DNA of 64,000 bases from Anaeromyces robustus (taxonomy: Eukaryota > Neocallimastigomycota > Neocallimastigomycetes > Neocallimastigales > Neocallimastigaceae), in NCBI GenBank assembly GCA_002104895.1, contig MCFG01000229.1, positions 26,001 through 90,000 of the forward strand, read 5' to 3'. The notes below the pieces were generated by a model, which was not told the DNA's origin, ran no database searches, and worked only from the letters and a program-made list of their open reading frames with translations. Both the position numbers and the translations under genes were made by a program. Position 1 is the first letter of the stretch, and each line of letters opens with the position of its first letter. Positions 12,772 through 38,913 of this stretch are shown here, one piece after another.

Positions 12772-14314
12772 GATTTTTTTTTAAATTTTTTTTTAATTTT
12801 ATTATTAATATATTAAAAATAAATATATTAATCTGATTTACTTTTTTAATTTCTTGTTTATAAACAGCTTCACTAAATCTAACACATGGTGCATATTTCA
12901 TTAGTGCTGAAGCATTATTTTTCTTTTTAAATAGTTCAATATCTTTTGTAATATTATATTTTCCTGGTCCTGGTACATCTTTATTCACATGAAATGCTTC
13001 ACGTTCTTTAAGTCCATTTCCAAATGTAAATCCTCCTCTATATACATTATTACTCTGAACTGAATTATTAGTTATATTATAATATGCAGGTCCAAGCTAT
13101 ATAATAATAAAATAAATTGAATTTAATATAATTATTTGATATTGATTTTTATTACTAATATTTATATTATTTCTATTGTAAACATATTTTTTTTTTATGA
13201 AATTAATTACAGTTTCATCATTTTCTGGAGGTTTTCTTGGTTCAATTTCACCATCTTTTTTATAATATAAAGATATATAATATTGAGTTTTGTTTATTAT
13301 AATTATTTTTTGTTTTAATCTTTTATTATAATATTATGTATTAATCATATATTAACCTTTATTTTCTATAAATCCATAGGTTAAGTTTTTATATGGTATA
13401 CTAGGAGTTACAAATTTTCTTTTCCATATAAGATTACATCTATCTATATTTTCCTCTTTAACTTTTTTCTTTTTATATAGATTATTACTTAAAGGATTTT
13501 GATTTTTTATTATAATATTACTTTCCTCTTCATCTTCATCTAATTCCATCGTTGAATTTATTGGTTTATCTTCACAATCTGGTTTTTTAGTTTTAGTTGT
13601 ATTGTTTTCTTCATTATCTTTAACCATATCTGATATTGGTTTATAATCAATTTCTGGGGTATATCCATAACCAACATTGGTATTCATTGTTAATTTTCCT
13701 AATTTTGGACCGAGTTTCTCAATCTTTTTTAATTATATTAATAATAATTAATTATATATATATATTTTTAATATTAATAAACTTAAATAAATAGAGAAGA
13801 ATAACAAAAAAAAAAAAAAAAAAATTACTTCACTCCCAATTTTTTGTCGAATATTATATGTTGCTGGTCCAGGAGATATATTTTTAGGATTGGTAAATCG
13901 ACTACTTCGACCAAATGGTACAACTCTACCAGCACGATCTAATGGAATTGGTGCTGTATTATATTCATTTGGTGAAGGATTATTTGCAGAATCACTAAAT
14001 AAAGATAATCTTGGTTGAAGTGAACTAAATGGTGCAAAACTTTTTTTTTTTGTTTTCATTATATTTATATTTGAATAGTTAATTTTAATGATTTTAATAA
14101 TAATATTATATTAAATCTATTTCTATATTTGAATCTTTCTTATATGAATAACAATATTAATATGATAATTTTATTTCAATTAACAATATAAAATTTTATT
14201 ATACCCTTGAGTTTTTGCATTTTCGTATTCTTCTGTTTTTTGATATGTACCGGGCCCTATATTAGGATTATTATTTTTTGCAAAATTTATAATTCTTTCT
14301 GACCTTGTATACAT
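10873..14314 (-). CDS. SHIPPO/STPG-repeat protein (ODF3/CIMAP-like, flagellum-associated), about 12 exons
   Basis: Translation starts at the ATG at 14314 (MYTRSERIINF) and ends at the TAA at 10873-10875 (...SFNITYKDKTILK). About 12 exons, roughly 14314-14208, 14047-13835, 13731-13361, 13258-13212, 13096-12843, 12698-12614, 12402-12174, 12034-11941, 11810-11537, 11415-11325, 11190-11108 and 11000-10873, give about 650 residues. At least twelve Pro-Gly-rich repeats of the sperm-tail STPG type recur every 40-60 residues: IGPGTY, PSPNEY, SPGPATY, LGPAYY, VPGPGKY, IPGPGAY, APGPGTY, MPGPGQY, NPGPGQY, NPAPGMY, LPPGLY and LPGPSDY. A Lys/Asp/Glu-rich insert lies between repeats 3 and 4. In animals and algae such proteins decorate ciliary microtubules. 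In a zoosporic fungus a flagellar role is the natural inference. Exact exon edges are approximate. Confidence 0.85.
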
Positions 14315-21482
<7,168 letters not shown>

Positions 21483-22463
21483 TGAAATTTGATTGTGAAT
21501 AATTATATATTATAATATGAATTTCTATATTTATATTTAATAGTTAAGTTAAATTTTATTTGTATTTTTTGTTAATTCCCTTTTTTTAGTTTATTATGTT
21601 TGTTTTTTTAGGGATTTTTTATACACAATTCTTTTCTATTCTTTATTTCGTTCTATTTTTTTTTTCTTTTTTTTTATTTTCTTTTCTATTTTAATTTGTA
21701 AATTTCAAATTTAAATTTGTTATGCAATCATTGTTTAATATTGAAATTTTACATTTATTAAAATTATTTATTTAAATTATATATAATTGATATCAAGTAT
21801 TTAAATACTTTTATTCAACAAATACTGTGTTTTAATATTTTTATAACTAACTTTATAATAAATAATTTATTATAAAATTAGTTATATATAAAACTATAGT
21901 TTTTATTGAATTTATATTTTTGATAATAAAACACTAAAAAAAATTATTCAAATTTTATAATATAGTTTTCTTACATAATATTATATAAAATTAATATAAA
22001 TCAATCATTATATGTAATACATAATTTATTTTAATATAAAATTTAATTAAACAGTAATATAATATATGGATAATCATTAAAATAGAAAAATTTTAATTAT
22101 TTAATAAAATCTATATATTTTTTTCTTTTTACTAAACTTTTTTTTTTCATATATTTTATAATTATAAATAATATAATTGAATTATCAATAATCATTACTT
22201 CAGTTAAATTTTTAATACGATATTATTATTTTTTTGCCAATTTAATATATATCATATCGTTAAATTATAAAGCTATATGCATTTGATATTATTCTATGTT
22301 ATATTAATTTAATTATTTAATATATAGAATAAAATTACCAAAATGGTATATATATATATATATATAAATTATATATAATCAATTATATAAAAATCATTAT
22401 TTTCATTGAATAACTTTTATTTTACTACATTATAATTTTTTTCTTGTTGATTTATTTTTTCCA

Positions 22464-22496
<33 letters not shown>

Positions 22497-22578
22497 GTTA
22501 TTTAATTTTATGAATTTATTTTTAATAATATAATAATAAATGTATAAATTATGTTAATTAATTATTTATATAATTAAG
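21483..22578. promoter_or_regulatory. Shared divergent promoter region of MIOS and SPT16
   Basis: This 1.1-kb AT-rich interval separates two divergent start codons. It shows T-rich stretches near the MIOS side (21655-21690), a short TA run (22348-22366) and an ATT array (22465-22497). I see no recognisable TATA or factor site that stands out from the background. Confidence 0.5.
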
Positions 22579-28434
<5,856 letters not shown>

Positions 28435-28796
28435 GAACATAAAAATAAAAAAAAAATTATAATGATAGAAAACAATTTATAAATACAATACTTACGGCAG
28501 TATTTAATATAAGCATATATAAACTGAATTTTTTAAAAAAAAAAAAAGTTATGTTTAACGATAATTATTTATTTTAGTATATAATCAAGTATTTAAATTA
28601 TTTTGAATTTAATTTTTTGAATTTTTTTTATAAAATATATATACATATATTTTTTTTTCTATTTTATTCCTATATCCAAAGGAAATACTATTATTATATT
28701 TATTTATTTTTTAATTATTATATATATTATATTTTTTTTTTTACTTTTAAATTTATTAAGTTTTACAAATAAATATAAAGAATAAGAATAAAGTAA

Positions 28797-28827
<31 letters not shown>

Positions 28828-29976
28828 TAAAAATAATTATATAAATCTATTCATGTAGCTTATTAATTTAAATAATAAATAATTTTATTAATTACTATTA
28901 AAAAAAAAGTTTTTCCAAAAGTGTGATCTTATATATATTTTTAATTTAAGAATATGATATATTTGATTAAATAAAAAATAGTATATTATATAATATTTTT
29001 AATTTTCTTTTTTTAAAAAAATTCTTATATTATTAAAATAAAATCAACTCCACGGTTAATGATTAAATTTGGTCAATTTTCAATAAGTTCCCTAATCTAA
29101 GGATAATTGCTGATAATACAGTAGAATAATTTATTTTATTTTGTGATTAATTTTATTAATAAATAAAGTTACAGATTATATTACCATAAAAAAATATATT
29201 GATTTATTAATAATTTGATATTTATATAAAAATCTTTTAATTTATTAATTATTTTTATTGTAAAATATAAAAATATTATATATAATATTGACGTTGTACA
29301 AAATTTTTCATATATAAAAAAATCTAATAAAATTAAAAAAAATTAAAATAAAAATCAAATTCTTATAATTATATTACTTTATTATTTAACAAAGAAAATT
29401 AATCATTATTTTACTTATAAAAGAAATTAAAATTGGAATATTTTCTGAAAACTGAATAAAAAGTAATGTTAAATATTGGATATACATTTTTATAGATAAA
29501 TTTTACAACAATGAAAAATAATATATGAAATAATAGTAAATTTTGATTTTATTTCAAATTTTAAAATTTGTAATTTGAAATTTTAAAATTAAAAAATATA
29601 TATATATACATTATATAACAAAGTAATAAAGAAATAAAAAGGAGAGTAAAATATATATATATAATTAATGAGCATAACGTAATGGTTAAAAATGATGGAA
29701 AACAAAATTTAATGTCAAATAATAAAAATGAAATAAATAAAATTTTTGAATTTTACATATAATTAATCCATTTGATGAATTATAAATTTTATGATAACAT
29801 ATTAATATTGGAAATATATTAATAATTTAAATTAATACAAAAAATAATAATATTTATTTTCTTTTTTTTTTTTAATTATTCCATTTAACTAAAAGAAAAA
29901 AGTAATTATAAATTATTAATTAATAATATATAATATATATATTTAATTTTATGAAAAAAAAAAAGTTTAATTTAAC
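28435..29976. other. Spacer between SPT16 and RFC3
   Basis: 1.5 kb, AT-rich, with a poly-A tract at 28802-28824. A slightly more GC-rich patch lies at 29041-29135; its minus strand has short open stretches but no recognisable protein. It should contain the SPT16 3' UTR and the RFC3 promoter. Confidence 0.55.
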
Positions 29977-32041
29977 ATGCTCTGGGTAGATAAATATAGA
30001 CCAAATTCATTAGAAAAACTTGATTATCATGAAAACATTACAAAACAACTTAAAGCATTAACTCAATTAAATGATTTTCCACACATTATATTTTATGGAC
30101 CTCCAGGTGCTGGTAAAAAAACTAGAATTAATTGTGTTCTTAAAGAATTATTTGGTAGTGGTGTAGAAAAGGTACTTTTAATAAATGATATATATATGAA
30201 AATAAAAAAAAGGGGAAATAAAAAATAAATAATAAATGATATATATATGAAAATAAAAAAAAGGGGAAATAAAAAATAAAAAGAAAAAAATAAATTTCAA
30301 ACAAATTACTATATTATTATTAAATTCAAATTTTTTTTTCCAATAATATATTATTCTTTTCTCAAAATATATATTTATTAAGATGAAAACTATACAAAAA
30401 GAATATCAAACACCGTCAGGAAGAAAAATAGATCTTAATTTAGTTGTCAGTAATTATCATATAGAATTGAATCCAGGGTAATTAAATATAAACATATATT
30501 TATATTTATATTTATATTTATATTTATATTTATATTTAAATACATTATTAATGAAATTGAATAATATATAAAATTTTAAAGACAAGTTACTACTCAAGAT
30601 AGAGTTATTATACAAAATGTAATTAAAGAAATTGCTCAAACTCAACAAATTGATTCAACAGCTCAAAAAAGATTTAAAGGTAAAAACAAATATTTTTTTA
30701 ATTTTCTTATAAATATATATATATATATATTCTTTCTTATAATATCAATAATATTAAAAAAATAAAAATTTTAAATTAAATTTATAATACATAATAATAA
30801 TTGGACACTACCTATAGTTGTACTATTAAATGAAGCTGATCATTTATCAAAAGATGCTCAACATGCTCTTCGTAGAACAATGGAAAAATATTCAGCAAAT
30901 TTAAGATTAATTTTATGTTGTGATAATACAAGTAAAATAATATCACCAATTCAAAGTCGTTGTCTTTTATTAAGAATCTCAGCACCAGAAGAAAAAGATG
31001 TAATTAAAATATATAATGAATAATAAATATAATAATATTAATTAAAATATATTTCTTTATCAAAGATAAAAAAAAAAAATAAAAAATATAAAAAAAAGAA
31101 AAGAAAAGAAAAGAAAAGAAATAGAATAAAATAAAAAAATAAAAAATAAAAAATATTAAAAGTAAAATAATTCATTTAAATATATATAGATTGTTAATAT
31201 ATTGAATCAAGTAGCAAGTAAAGAAGGAATAAAGTTACCACAAAAATTCGCTTACACTATAGCAAATAAATCAAATCGTAATTTAAGAAGAGCTTTACTT
31301 ATGTTAGAAACTGCACGTGTTCAACAGTATCCATTTAGTGAAGATCAAAATGTTATTTTACCGGATTGGGAAGTTTATATTAAAAACTTAACTAATATGA
31401 TCCTTCAAGAACAATCACCTGAAAGGTAATTCTAAATATATATATATATAATTTTTTGTTTTGATTCCATATTAATAATTATTTTAATATCTTATATTCT
31501 TTCTTTTTTTTTTATGTATCATTATAGAGCATTACAAGTAAGAGGAAAACTTTATGAACTTATAACACATTGTATTCCACCTACTTTAATTATCAAAGTA
31601 ATTATAAATAAATATATAAATAAATGAAAAATACTATAATAATTTATTTATTATCAATAAAATTTTAATAATATATATTAGTCTTAATTTTATTTATTAT
31701 CAATAAAGTCTTAATAGTATATATTAATCTCAATTTTTTTTTTTTTTCTTTTATTAAAAAGACTTTAGCTATTGAACTTGCTCAAAATGTTGATAATCAA
31801 TTAAAAGGAAGAATATTCCAAGAAGCTGCAAAATATGTATGTTTTTATTCAAATTACTAATAATTATTCATTTGTATTTAAAAATTTTTTTTAAACTAAT
31901 TAAAATCTAATATATAAATATTAATATTTTCAGGAAGCAAATTTACAAAAAGGAAATAAAGCTATTTTCCATATTGAAGCTTTTGTAATTAAAGTAATGG
32001 CTATTTATAAAAAATATATTATTGATATGACCAAATTTTAA
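29977..32041 (+). CDS. RFC3: Replication factor C subunit 3 (human RFC3 = yeast Rfc5)
   Basis: A small subunit of the RFC clamp loader, which opens and loads PCNA during replication and repair. The start [18 protein letters not shown] and exon 1 (29977-30171) carry the Walker A-like [12 protein letters not shown]. Later exons give [22 protein letters not shown] (the divergent Walker B position), the RFC signature [20 protein letters not shown], and [10 protein letters not shown] (SRC motif). The C-terminal collar has [42 protein letters not shown] and [21 protein letters not shown]. It ends ...DMTKF at the TAA at 32039-32041. The KKT after the P-loop and the collar sequence match human RFC3 rather than RFC2, 4 or 5. 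Eight or nine exons give about 350 residues, with GT-AG introns. Intron 1 (30172-30382) contains a tandem duplication. Confidence 0.95.
30181..30280. repeat. 51-bp direct tandem duplication in RFC3 intron 1
   Basis: Sequence starting ATAAATGATATATATATG at 30181 recurs with a 51-bp offset at 30232. The copies appear identical over about 49 bp, including the distinctive AAAGGGGAAAT. Confidence 0.9.
30496..30539. repeat. ATATTT hexanucleotide repeat
   Basis: About seven tandem 6-bp units in a short RFC3 intron. Confidence 0.85.
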
Positions 32042-32569
32042 TCAAAATTTTAAATTCATAAAAAAAAAAAAAATAGTAAAAATATATATATTTATACCTT
32101 TATAAAACATTGTTTACATATCTATAAAAAAAATTTTCTTTTCAATTATATTACTCTTTATTTATTATTGTTTTTTAATTGAATTTTTTTATTTTTTTTT
32201 TTCTATTTTTGTATTTTTAATCATAATCATGTAATGTATTTAATAATAAATATATTTATTTAAATTAATCATATAATAATAAAAATATTAATATAATATA
32301 AAACCAAAAAGAAAAGAAAAAAAAATGATATAATTTAAATGTTTAAAGAAATTTTTTTTTTATTTTTTTTTTTATATTTTTTATTTTTATTATTTCTTTT
32401 TATTATTAAATAAATAATTACATTTTTCTATAATAATATTATGAATAAAAAAAAAAGAAAAAAAAAAAAGAAAGAAAAAGAAAAAAATTAAAAATAATAA
32501 ATTAAATTAATAATAAATAAAATCTTTCTTATTATTCTATTATCTATATTGATCTAAAGTTGATGGTAA

Positions 32570-32606
<37 letters not shown>

Positions 32607-32657
32607 TAAATAAATAAATAATTTTATTTAAAAATAAAACTAAAAATGAATTAATAT
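32042..32657. terminator. Convergent 3' intergenic region of RFC3 and NOM1
   Basis: 616 bp between two stop codons facing each other. It is AT-rich, with T-rich and A-rich tracts (for example 32573-32605). Both transcripts must end here or overlap. No distinct poly-A signal stands out in this composition. Confidence 0.5.
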
Positions 32658-35600
32658 CTAAAATATAACACCACGAACTTTCAAGGCTTCTTGCATTATT
32701 TTACATTTTTGCTTTAATTCGGGTACCTTATCCATTTCAATAATATGATTATTTAAACCAGTGAATAAAAATTTTCTACTAAAAAGACTAATACCATCAG
32801 CTAAACCAGAAATATTACTATCAAGTTCAAAAGATTGCTTCTTTTTAGATTGCCATTTTCTTGGATCAAAAACTTCACGTATATCCTGTTCTTGACTAAT
32901 ACGTAAAAGGGTATTAAGAATAACAATTCTAAGGAAAAGTTGAAGTCTTGGTGAACTAAGATTTGTAAAATCAACAATTTTGAAAATAGACATAGATAAT
33001 GATTTACATGCTATTAAATGAGCATAAAGTTTTCCTGTATTTAATAATTTATGAAGTGGACAAGATTCTAAAGTATCTTTTAAGAAATCCCATAAAGCAA
33101 ATTGGAAGGTAATTTTATGTGAATGTGAATAAAAACAAAGTTTTTGTGCAATAAATGCATAATATGGATTATAAGTTTTTTCTTGTCCACAACAATATAT
33201 TAAAACACGAATTATTTCACGTTCTTGTTTATCTTTAAGTTTTAAATGTAATAACTTTTCATAAGCATCAGCACAATCCTTATTTATTATAAAATAATAT
33301 ATATATAAAAGCATAATGTATGTTAATTAGTAAGATGTAAATATAATAATAATAATAATAATAATTTAAAATAATTAAGCTAAAAAAATTAAAAATTTTT
33401 TTTAACTTTTTTTTTTTTTTTTTTTTTTCTAATTCAATTATAATAATATACCTCACTACCCATAATAGTAACGAAGATATTCTTTCTAATTTCAGTATTC
33501 ATTTTTTGCTTTTTAGCTAAGCCTAAAAGTTCATTTTCTTGAGAAGCTATATCATTATCACCTCTCATTTTTTTTATATTTTCTTCACTAAATACATCAT
33601 TTGACCAAGCTGCACCAACAAGCCACCATTTACCTTTTTCTTTAATATTTTTAATATCATCCATACTTACACGTAAAGCTTCATTACCATATACTATAAT
33701 ATTTTAAATTAAAAAAATTAAAAAAATACAAAATATATATTTATATATGTGAATATTAATATATATTTTTAATTTAATTATTAATCTACAGACTAACTAA
33801 TATATATATAATATGTTACGGTAATATTATTTTATTATTATTATGATTATTATGATTATTACCTTTTCTTTTCTTAATTAAATTTCCAATAAACTTTTTC
33901 AATTTATCAAGTTGAGAATTAGTTGAATTATCACTCATTACTTTAGACTTCATTTTATTATTTTTTAAATCAATAATAACTTCAATCATGAACTTTGTAC
34001 GTAAATTTATTTTTTTTGGATCTTTAACTTTTGGTGATTCCTGAATCATAGTTATAATTTCTTTTAAAGAGGATGGATCATCTGAACGAAGTTGATATCC
34101 AGATACTATATATATAATATATTGGATTATTTTATATTATTTTATAAAAATAGTTATGATTATTAATAAATAAATTAATATATTACTTAAAAATGAAATA
34201 ATTTATATATATATATATATATAACAATTTTAACAATATATATTTATAGACTTACATTTTATAAGTTTTAATAAAATTTCTACATCTAATTCTGATAAAT
34301 TTTTAATTGATTGTTTGATAATATCATAAACTAAAATACAGGAAATGACTTGGAAATTATAAATATAAGAAATAAATGTAATAATATTAATACATTTCTT
34401 TCTAACTTCCATAGCATCCTCTGATTCTTCAGTATCAATATTATTTACTAAATAATTGTCATAAAGTTTGTTAAATCTTTCAACAGTAGTTTGAATAAAT
34501 GAAGCACCTTTATTATGAATATAAAAAATTAATAATAAAATAATTTGTAATTTTATTATTTATGATATATATATAAATTATTAATTTTTTTATAGATAAA
34601 TAATATTATTTAATTTATATACATAAAAAAATATTAAAAAAGTTTAATTAATGAATATTACAATTATTATAATTATTATTATAATTATTGTATATTATTA
34701 TTGTATATTATTATTATATATTACCTATTTCCATTCCAATTATATTAAATATAGCTGCTAAGAAGGCAGCATATGTAAGAATAAAAGATTCATTCATATT
34801 TACACCTTCACTAATATAATTTAATATTAAATCAATTAAAATTTCTGTAACATCATGACGACTATTATTTCTATAATGTTGTTCAATTTCCATAACAATA
34901 GATTCAATATTAAAGTCACTTAATTTATTAAGTAAACCTTGAATAACTCTCTTCAATCTAATATATTCTTCACTTTTTTCTGAGGATTGTTTTTTTCTTA
35001 AATGAGGTGGAATATATTTTTCTATATGTTAAAAAATAATAATAATAATAATAATTTTTTTATTAATAAAAAAGAATTTTTAAATAAATAAAACTAATAA
35101 TCAAAAAAAATATTAATATATAAAAATATTTACGAGTAGATGCTGTTTCAGCTTTTTTAGTTATATTTTCAATTTCTTCTTTATCTTTATTATCCTCTTC
35201 TATATTTTCATTATCTTCAATATCTTCTTCTTCTTCTTCTTCTTCTTCTTCTTCTTCTTCATTATCATCATCATCTTCTTCTTCTTCTTCTTCATCTTCT
35301 TCATCATCTTCAATTACATCATCATCATTATCATCACCTTCATCATCATCTTCTTCTTCTTCTTCTTCTTCAATTCCATTCCATTCTTCAATATTTTCAT
35401 TAGCATCATCATTATCTTCTTCTTCTTCTTCTTCTTCATTATATTTTCCTTCATTAAGATCATCACCAATATCTTCTAAATCATACATACCATCTATATC
35501 TTCATTTTCTGAATCATCAGGTAATCCAGCACCAAGTCTTTCCATTTCCTCCATAAGATCTGCATCTATTTCACCATTATTATCATCAAAATTCATTAAA

Positions 35601-37016
35601 TCAAGTTCTTCATCATCAGGATATAATTTCTCCACATTCTTTATTTCTGGAATTTTATCTAAATTTTCACCATAATCAAAATTATTGTCCTATATACAAA
35701 TAAAATTAAAAAAAAAAATTATATTAATAATAATAAAAAATGATAATAATAAAAATAAATGAATGAATAAATATAATAAATAAATAAATATACATATTTA
35801 TATACTATATATTTATATAGTTCTATTAATATACCTTTCTAGATTTATATTCATTTAAACCATCAATAAGATCTATAACATAATAAAATGAATATAAAAT
35901 AAAATTCAGTATATATAGAATTTTTTTTCCTAATTTTTACATAGAAAATAAAAATATAAATTCATATATTATTAAAAAAAAAAAAAGTTTAATAATATTA
36001 CAATCTAAACCATCCATCTTAAATGCATCTGGTATATTTCCTTCATTAACACGTTCATCTTTTATACCCAATTTCTTAGCATAATGTTTAATCATACGGT
36101 CATCTTCTTTAAAACCTGCATCAAATGATTCTAAAGTAGTATTTTCATCTAAGTCAATTAAATGATCTTCTTGTAATTTTCTATAAAGATCCGGATTATT
36201 TTCTGCAAATTTTTTAAGTTGACGTGATTCTCTTTCTTTTTCCAATTCTTTTGATGTTTTTGTTTTATTATTATCTTTATTTGTTTTGGCTTTTTTATTT
36301 TTATTTGAATTTTTATCATCTTTTGATTTATTCTTTTTATTTATATCATTATTATTGTTATTATTATTTAAACCACCTTGTAAAAATTGTTTCTATTATA
36401 TATATAAATATATAATATATTTTCAAAATATTCATATTTATAATAAAAAATAAAAACCAAAAAAAAAAAAAAAAAAGAATTCATATTTAGAAAAAAAGAA
36501 ATTTGATTTTATATTATTTTTAATTTTTTTTTAATAAATTTAAAAAATATTATCCTTAAATTTTTATATAAATACACACTCTTCTTAATGAATGTTCTCT
36601 TGCTAATTGTTTTTTTAATTCTCTTGCCTTCTTACGATCCTTTTTTCTATTTAAAATTTTTTTATTAAATCTAAAATTAAATCTTTCATTTAATTCTTGG
36701 TCATCTATAAATCAAAAAATATAAAATTAAAAAAATAATAAATATATATATTAAATAATAAAATAACAATAAGTTAGTATTTATAATCCAGTAACAAATT
36801 TCAATTTGACTATTCTTTTTTTTTTTTGGTTATAAAATGAAATTTATAGATTTCTATAAATGCATTAATATATTATTTATATGAATTGTATATATTAAAA
36901 CTTGAATATGAAGAGATAATATATAATAAAATATATATAAAGAGATAATATATAATAAAATATATATAAAAGAAAAAATACTATATATGTAATAATTTAA
37001 ATAATTCTAAATGATT

Positions 37017-37047
<31 letters not shown>

Positions 37048-37418
37048 GAAACTAATTAGAATTTTTAAAATTTTAATTTATAAAATTAAAATTTTAAAAA
37101 TTCTAATTTTATAAAATTAGAAATTTTAATTTCATAAATCAATGAAAATTTCCAATTTCACAAAATTTATAATTAATTTTCATCAACTTTTGCATTTATT
37201 TAAATTATTTTAATTTTTCTATTTTTTTTTTTAATTATTTATTATATAAATGTAAAATAAAATTGATTTCTATAATTAAAAAGGTTTATATATTTTATAA
37301 TTATACCATTTCCACGACTATTTAATTCTTCTTTAAATGAATCAGATAAAAGAGTAGAATCATCAATTTTTCTTTTTCTATTTCTTTTATTATTTGAGTT
37401 CTTCATTCCTACAGCCAT
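32658..37418 (-). CDS. NOM1: NOM1/Sgd1-type nucleolar MIF4G-MA3 protein
   Basis: The family (human NOM1, yeast Sgd1) works in nucleolar 18S rRNA and small-subunit maturation. The start at 37418 reads MAVGMKNSNNKRNRKRKIDDSTLL, a basic, nucleolar-type N-terminus; the TAG is at 32658-32660. A Lys/Asn-rich part (36230-36400) and conserved DGLDYLIDGLNEYKSRK precede a very long Asp/Glu tract (about 35170-35620). Next come YIPPHLRKK, the entry to the MIF4G domain, and MIF4G helices (RLKRVIQGLLNKLSD, EILIDLILNYI, TYAAFLAAIFNIIG, LDVEILLKLIKYSGYQLRSDDP). The segment VYGNEALRVSMDDI...KGKWWLVGAAW is typical of NOM1. The MA3 domain follows (IRKNIFVTIMGSEDCADAYEKLLHLKLKDKQEREI), ending KVRGVIF. Ten or so exons with GT-AG introns give an estimated 850-900 residues. 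Confidence 0.92.
37054..37108. repeat. Perfect 26-bp-arm inverted repeat in NOM1 intron 1
   Basis: Arms 37054-37079 and 37083-37108 are exact reverse complements with a 3-nt loop (ATA). It lies in the first NOM1 intron beside an AAAAG repeat (37028-37051). Confidence 0.88.
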
Positions 37419-37781
37419 TTTATTTAAAATTATAAAAATATTTTAATAATTTTAAAAATGAATGTAAAATTGGAATTTCTAAAATATTTTAAATATTATT
37501 TTTATAAAGATATACAAAAAAAAATAAAAAAAAAAAAAAAAAAAAAAAATAAAAATAAAAAATAAAAATTAAAAAGTATTATTAGCCAATAAAATTATAC
37601 CTATATAATTTTTTTAAAATTTTTATATAAATTTATTGGAGTAATTTAATAATAATAAATTTTAAAAAATAAATATTAAAATTTAATTTAAATTTTTTAT
37701 ATTTCGATCATAAATTATTTTTATTTTTATAAATTATTAGTATTTATACATATAAATAAAAAATATTACTAATCTTGATTT

Positions 37782-37945
37782 AGGTTTTATTATTTATAAT
37801 TATTGATAATTAATGACAATGATAAAAAGTTTTTTTTTTAGGTTTTATTATTTATAATTATTGATAATTAATGACAATGATAAAAAGTTTTTTTTTTAGG
37901 TTTTATTATTTATTATTTATAATTAATGACAATGATACCAAGTAT
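37782..37945. repeat. 58-bp tandem repeat, two full copies plus a diverged third
   Basis: Units begin AGGTTTTATTATTTATAA at 37782, 37840 and 37898. The first two copies look identical. The third departs after about 20 bp, with a short deletion and substitutions near its end. Confidence 0.9.
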
Positions 37946-38777
37946 TTTTTTTTTAATTTCATTTTTTCTTTATATTCAAAATATAATATTAAAAAAAAAT
38001 AAATATATAATAATAATAATAATACTAATCATGTTGCAAATTAATAATAAAAATATGATAATAATTTATAATAATATAAGCAATAATAATAATAATAATG
38101 AAGGTAAAGTAGTAGAATTAATTTTTAATATTAAAATAAAAATAGAATATGGATAGGATTATATAGAAATATTTATAAACAATGAATGGATAAAATATCT
38201 AATAGTTCTAACCATATGGTTGTTATAGAATTATTATACTATAAAGAAATTACTAGATTTTGTAATTTTTTCAAAGATATATACAATATACATAAATTAT
38301 TGGTAATATAAGAAATTAACTCTTATTACACTATTTTCCAATTGACAAAAATTCAATAATGAATAGTAAACTAATAATTATATTAATGAAAAAAAAATAA
38401 AATAGGAAGAGAAGTAATAGTTTAAATTGTTTAAACATCAGACAATAAGGCATAAAAAAGATATAATGAATTCTTTATAATATACTGTTCCCAAAAGTTT
38501 ATCAGATTCAAAAAAAGTAATATAAAATTATATAAAAATATTAAAAAAAAATTTAAATCATAAGTATATAACATGATAAAAAAATAAAGATAAAGAAAAA
38601 AAAAAGGAAAGATTATTATTTTTTTTTTATTTAAAAAAGTAATAATTTTTTTAAATAATAATAATAATAAATTAAAAGATATTAAAAAAAACTATTGATT
38701 CCTTAAGATAAATTACAAAATATTTTCTCTGTATATAAAGAAAAAATTTGAGTGTTAATATATTTCGAAATTTTGAT

Positions 38778-38823
38778 AAAAATGAAATAAAGTTCTTTTG
38801 AAAGAGAACTTTATTTCATTTTT
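38778..38823. repeat. Perfect 19-bp-arm hairpin
   Basis: Arms AAAAATGAAATAAAGTTCT (38778-38796) and its exact reverse complement (38805-38823), with an 8-nt loop. Confidence 0.92.
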
Positions 38824-38913
38824 AATTTTAATAAAAAAAAAAAAAACTACCTATAAATAATAATAAAAAGATTGATTTAATTTTTAATTTAAAAGAAAAA
38901 ACAATCTTAAAAA

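Noticed and set aside
29041-29135. GC-raised patch with ankyrin-like LIINRGVDF on the minus strand
   Set aside because: Only about ten residues, and a frame change is needed to extend it. Too weak to call a relic.
29671-29700. tRNA-like start (GAGCATAACGTAATGGTTAAA)
   Set aside because: Resembles a tRNA D-arm, but no anticodon stem, TTCGA-type T-loop or acceptor pairing follows. No tRNA or rRNA gene was recognised anywhere in the window.
37926-38227. Small plus-strand frames in the NOM1/ankyrin spacer (76 codons from 37926; MDKISNSSNHMVV near 38190)
   Set aside because: Mostly Asn/Ile low complexity or unrecognisable, short, and partly inside a tandem repeat. No splice partners found.
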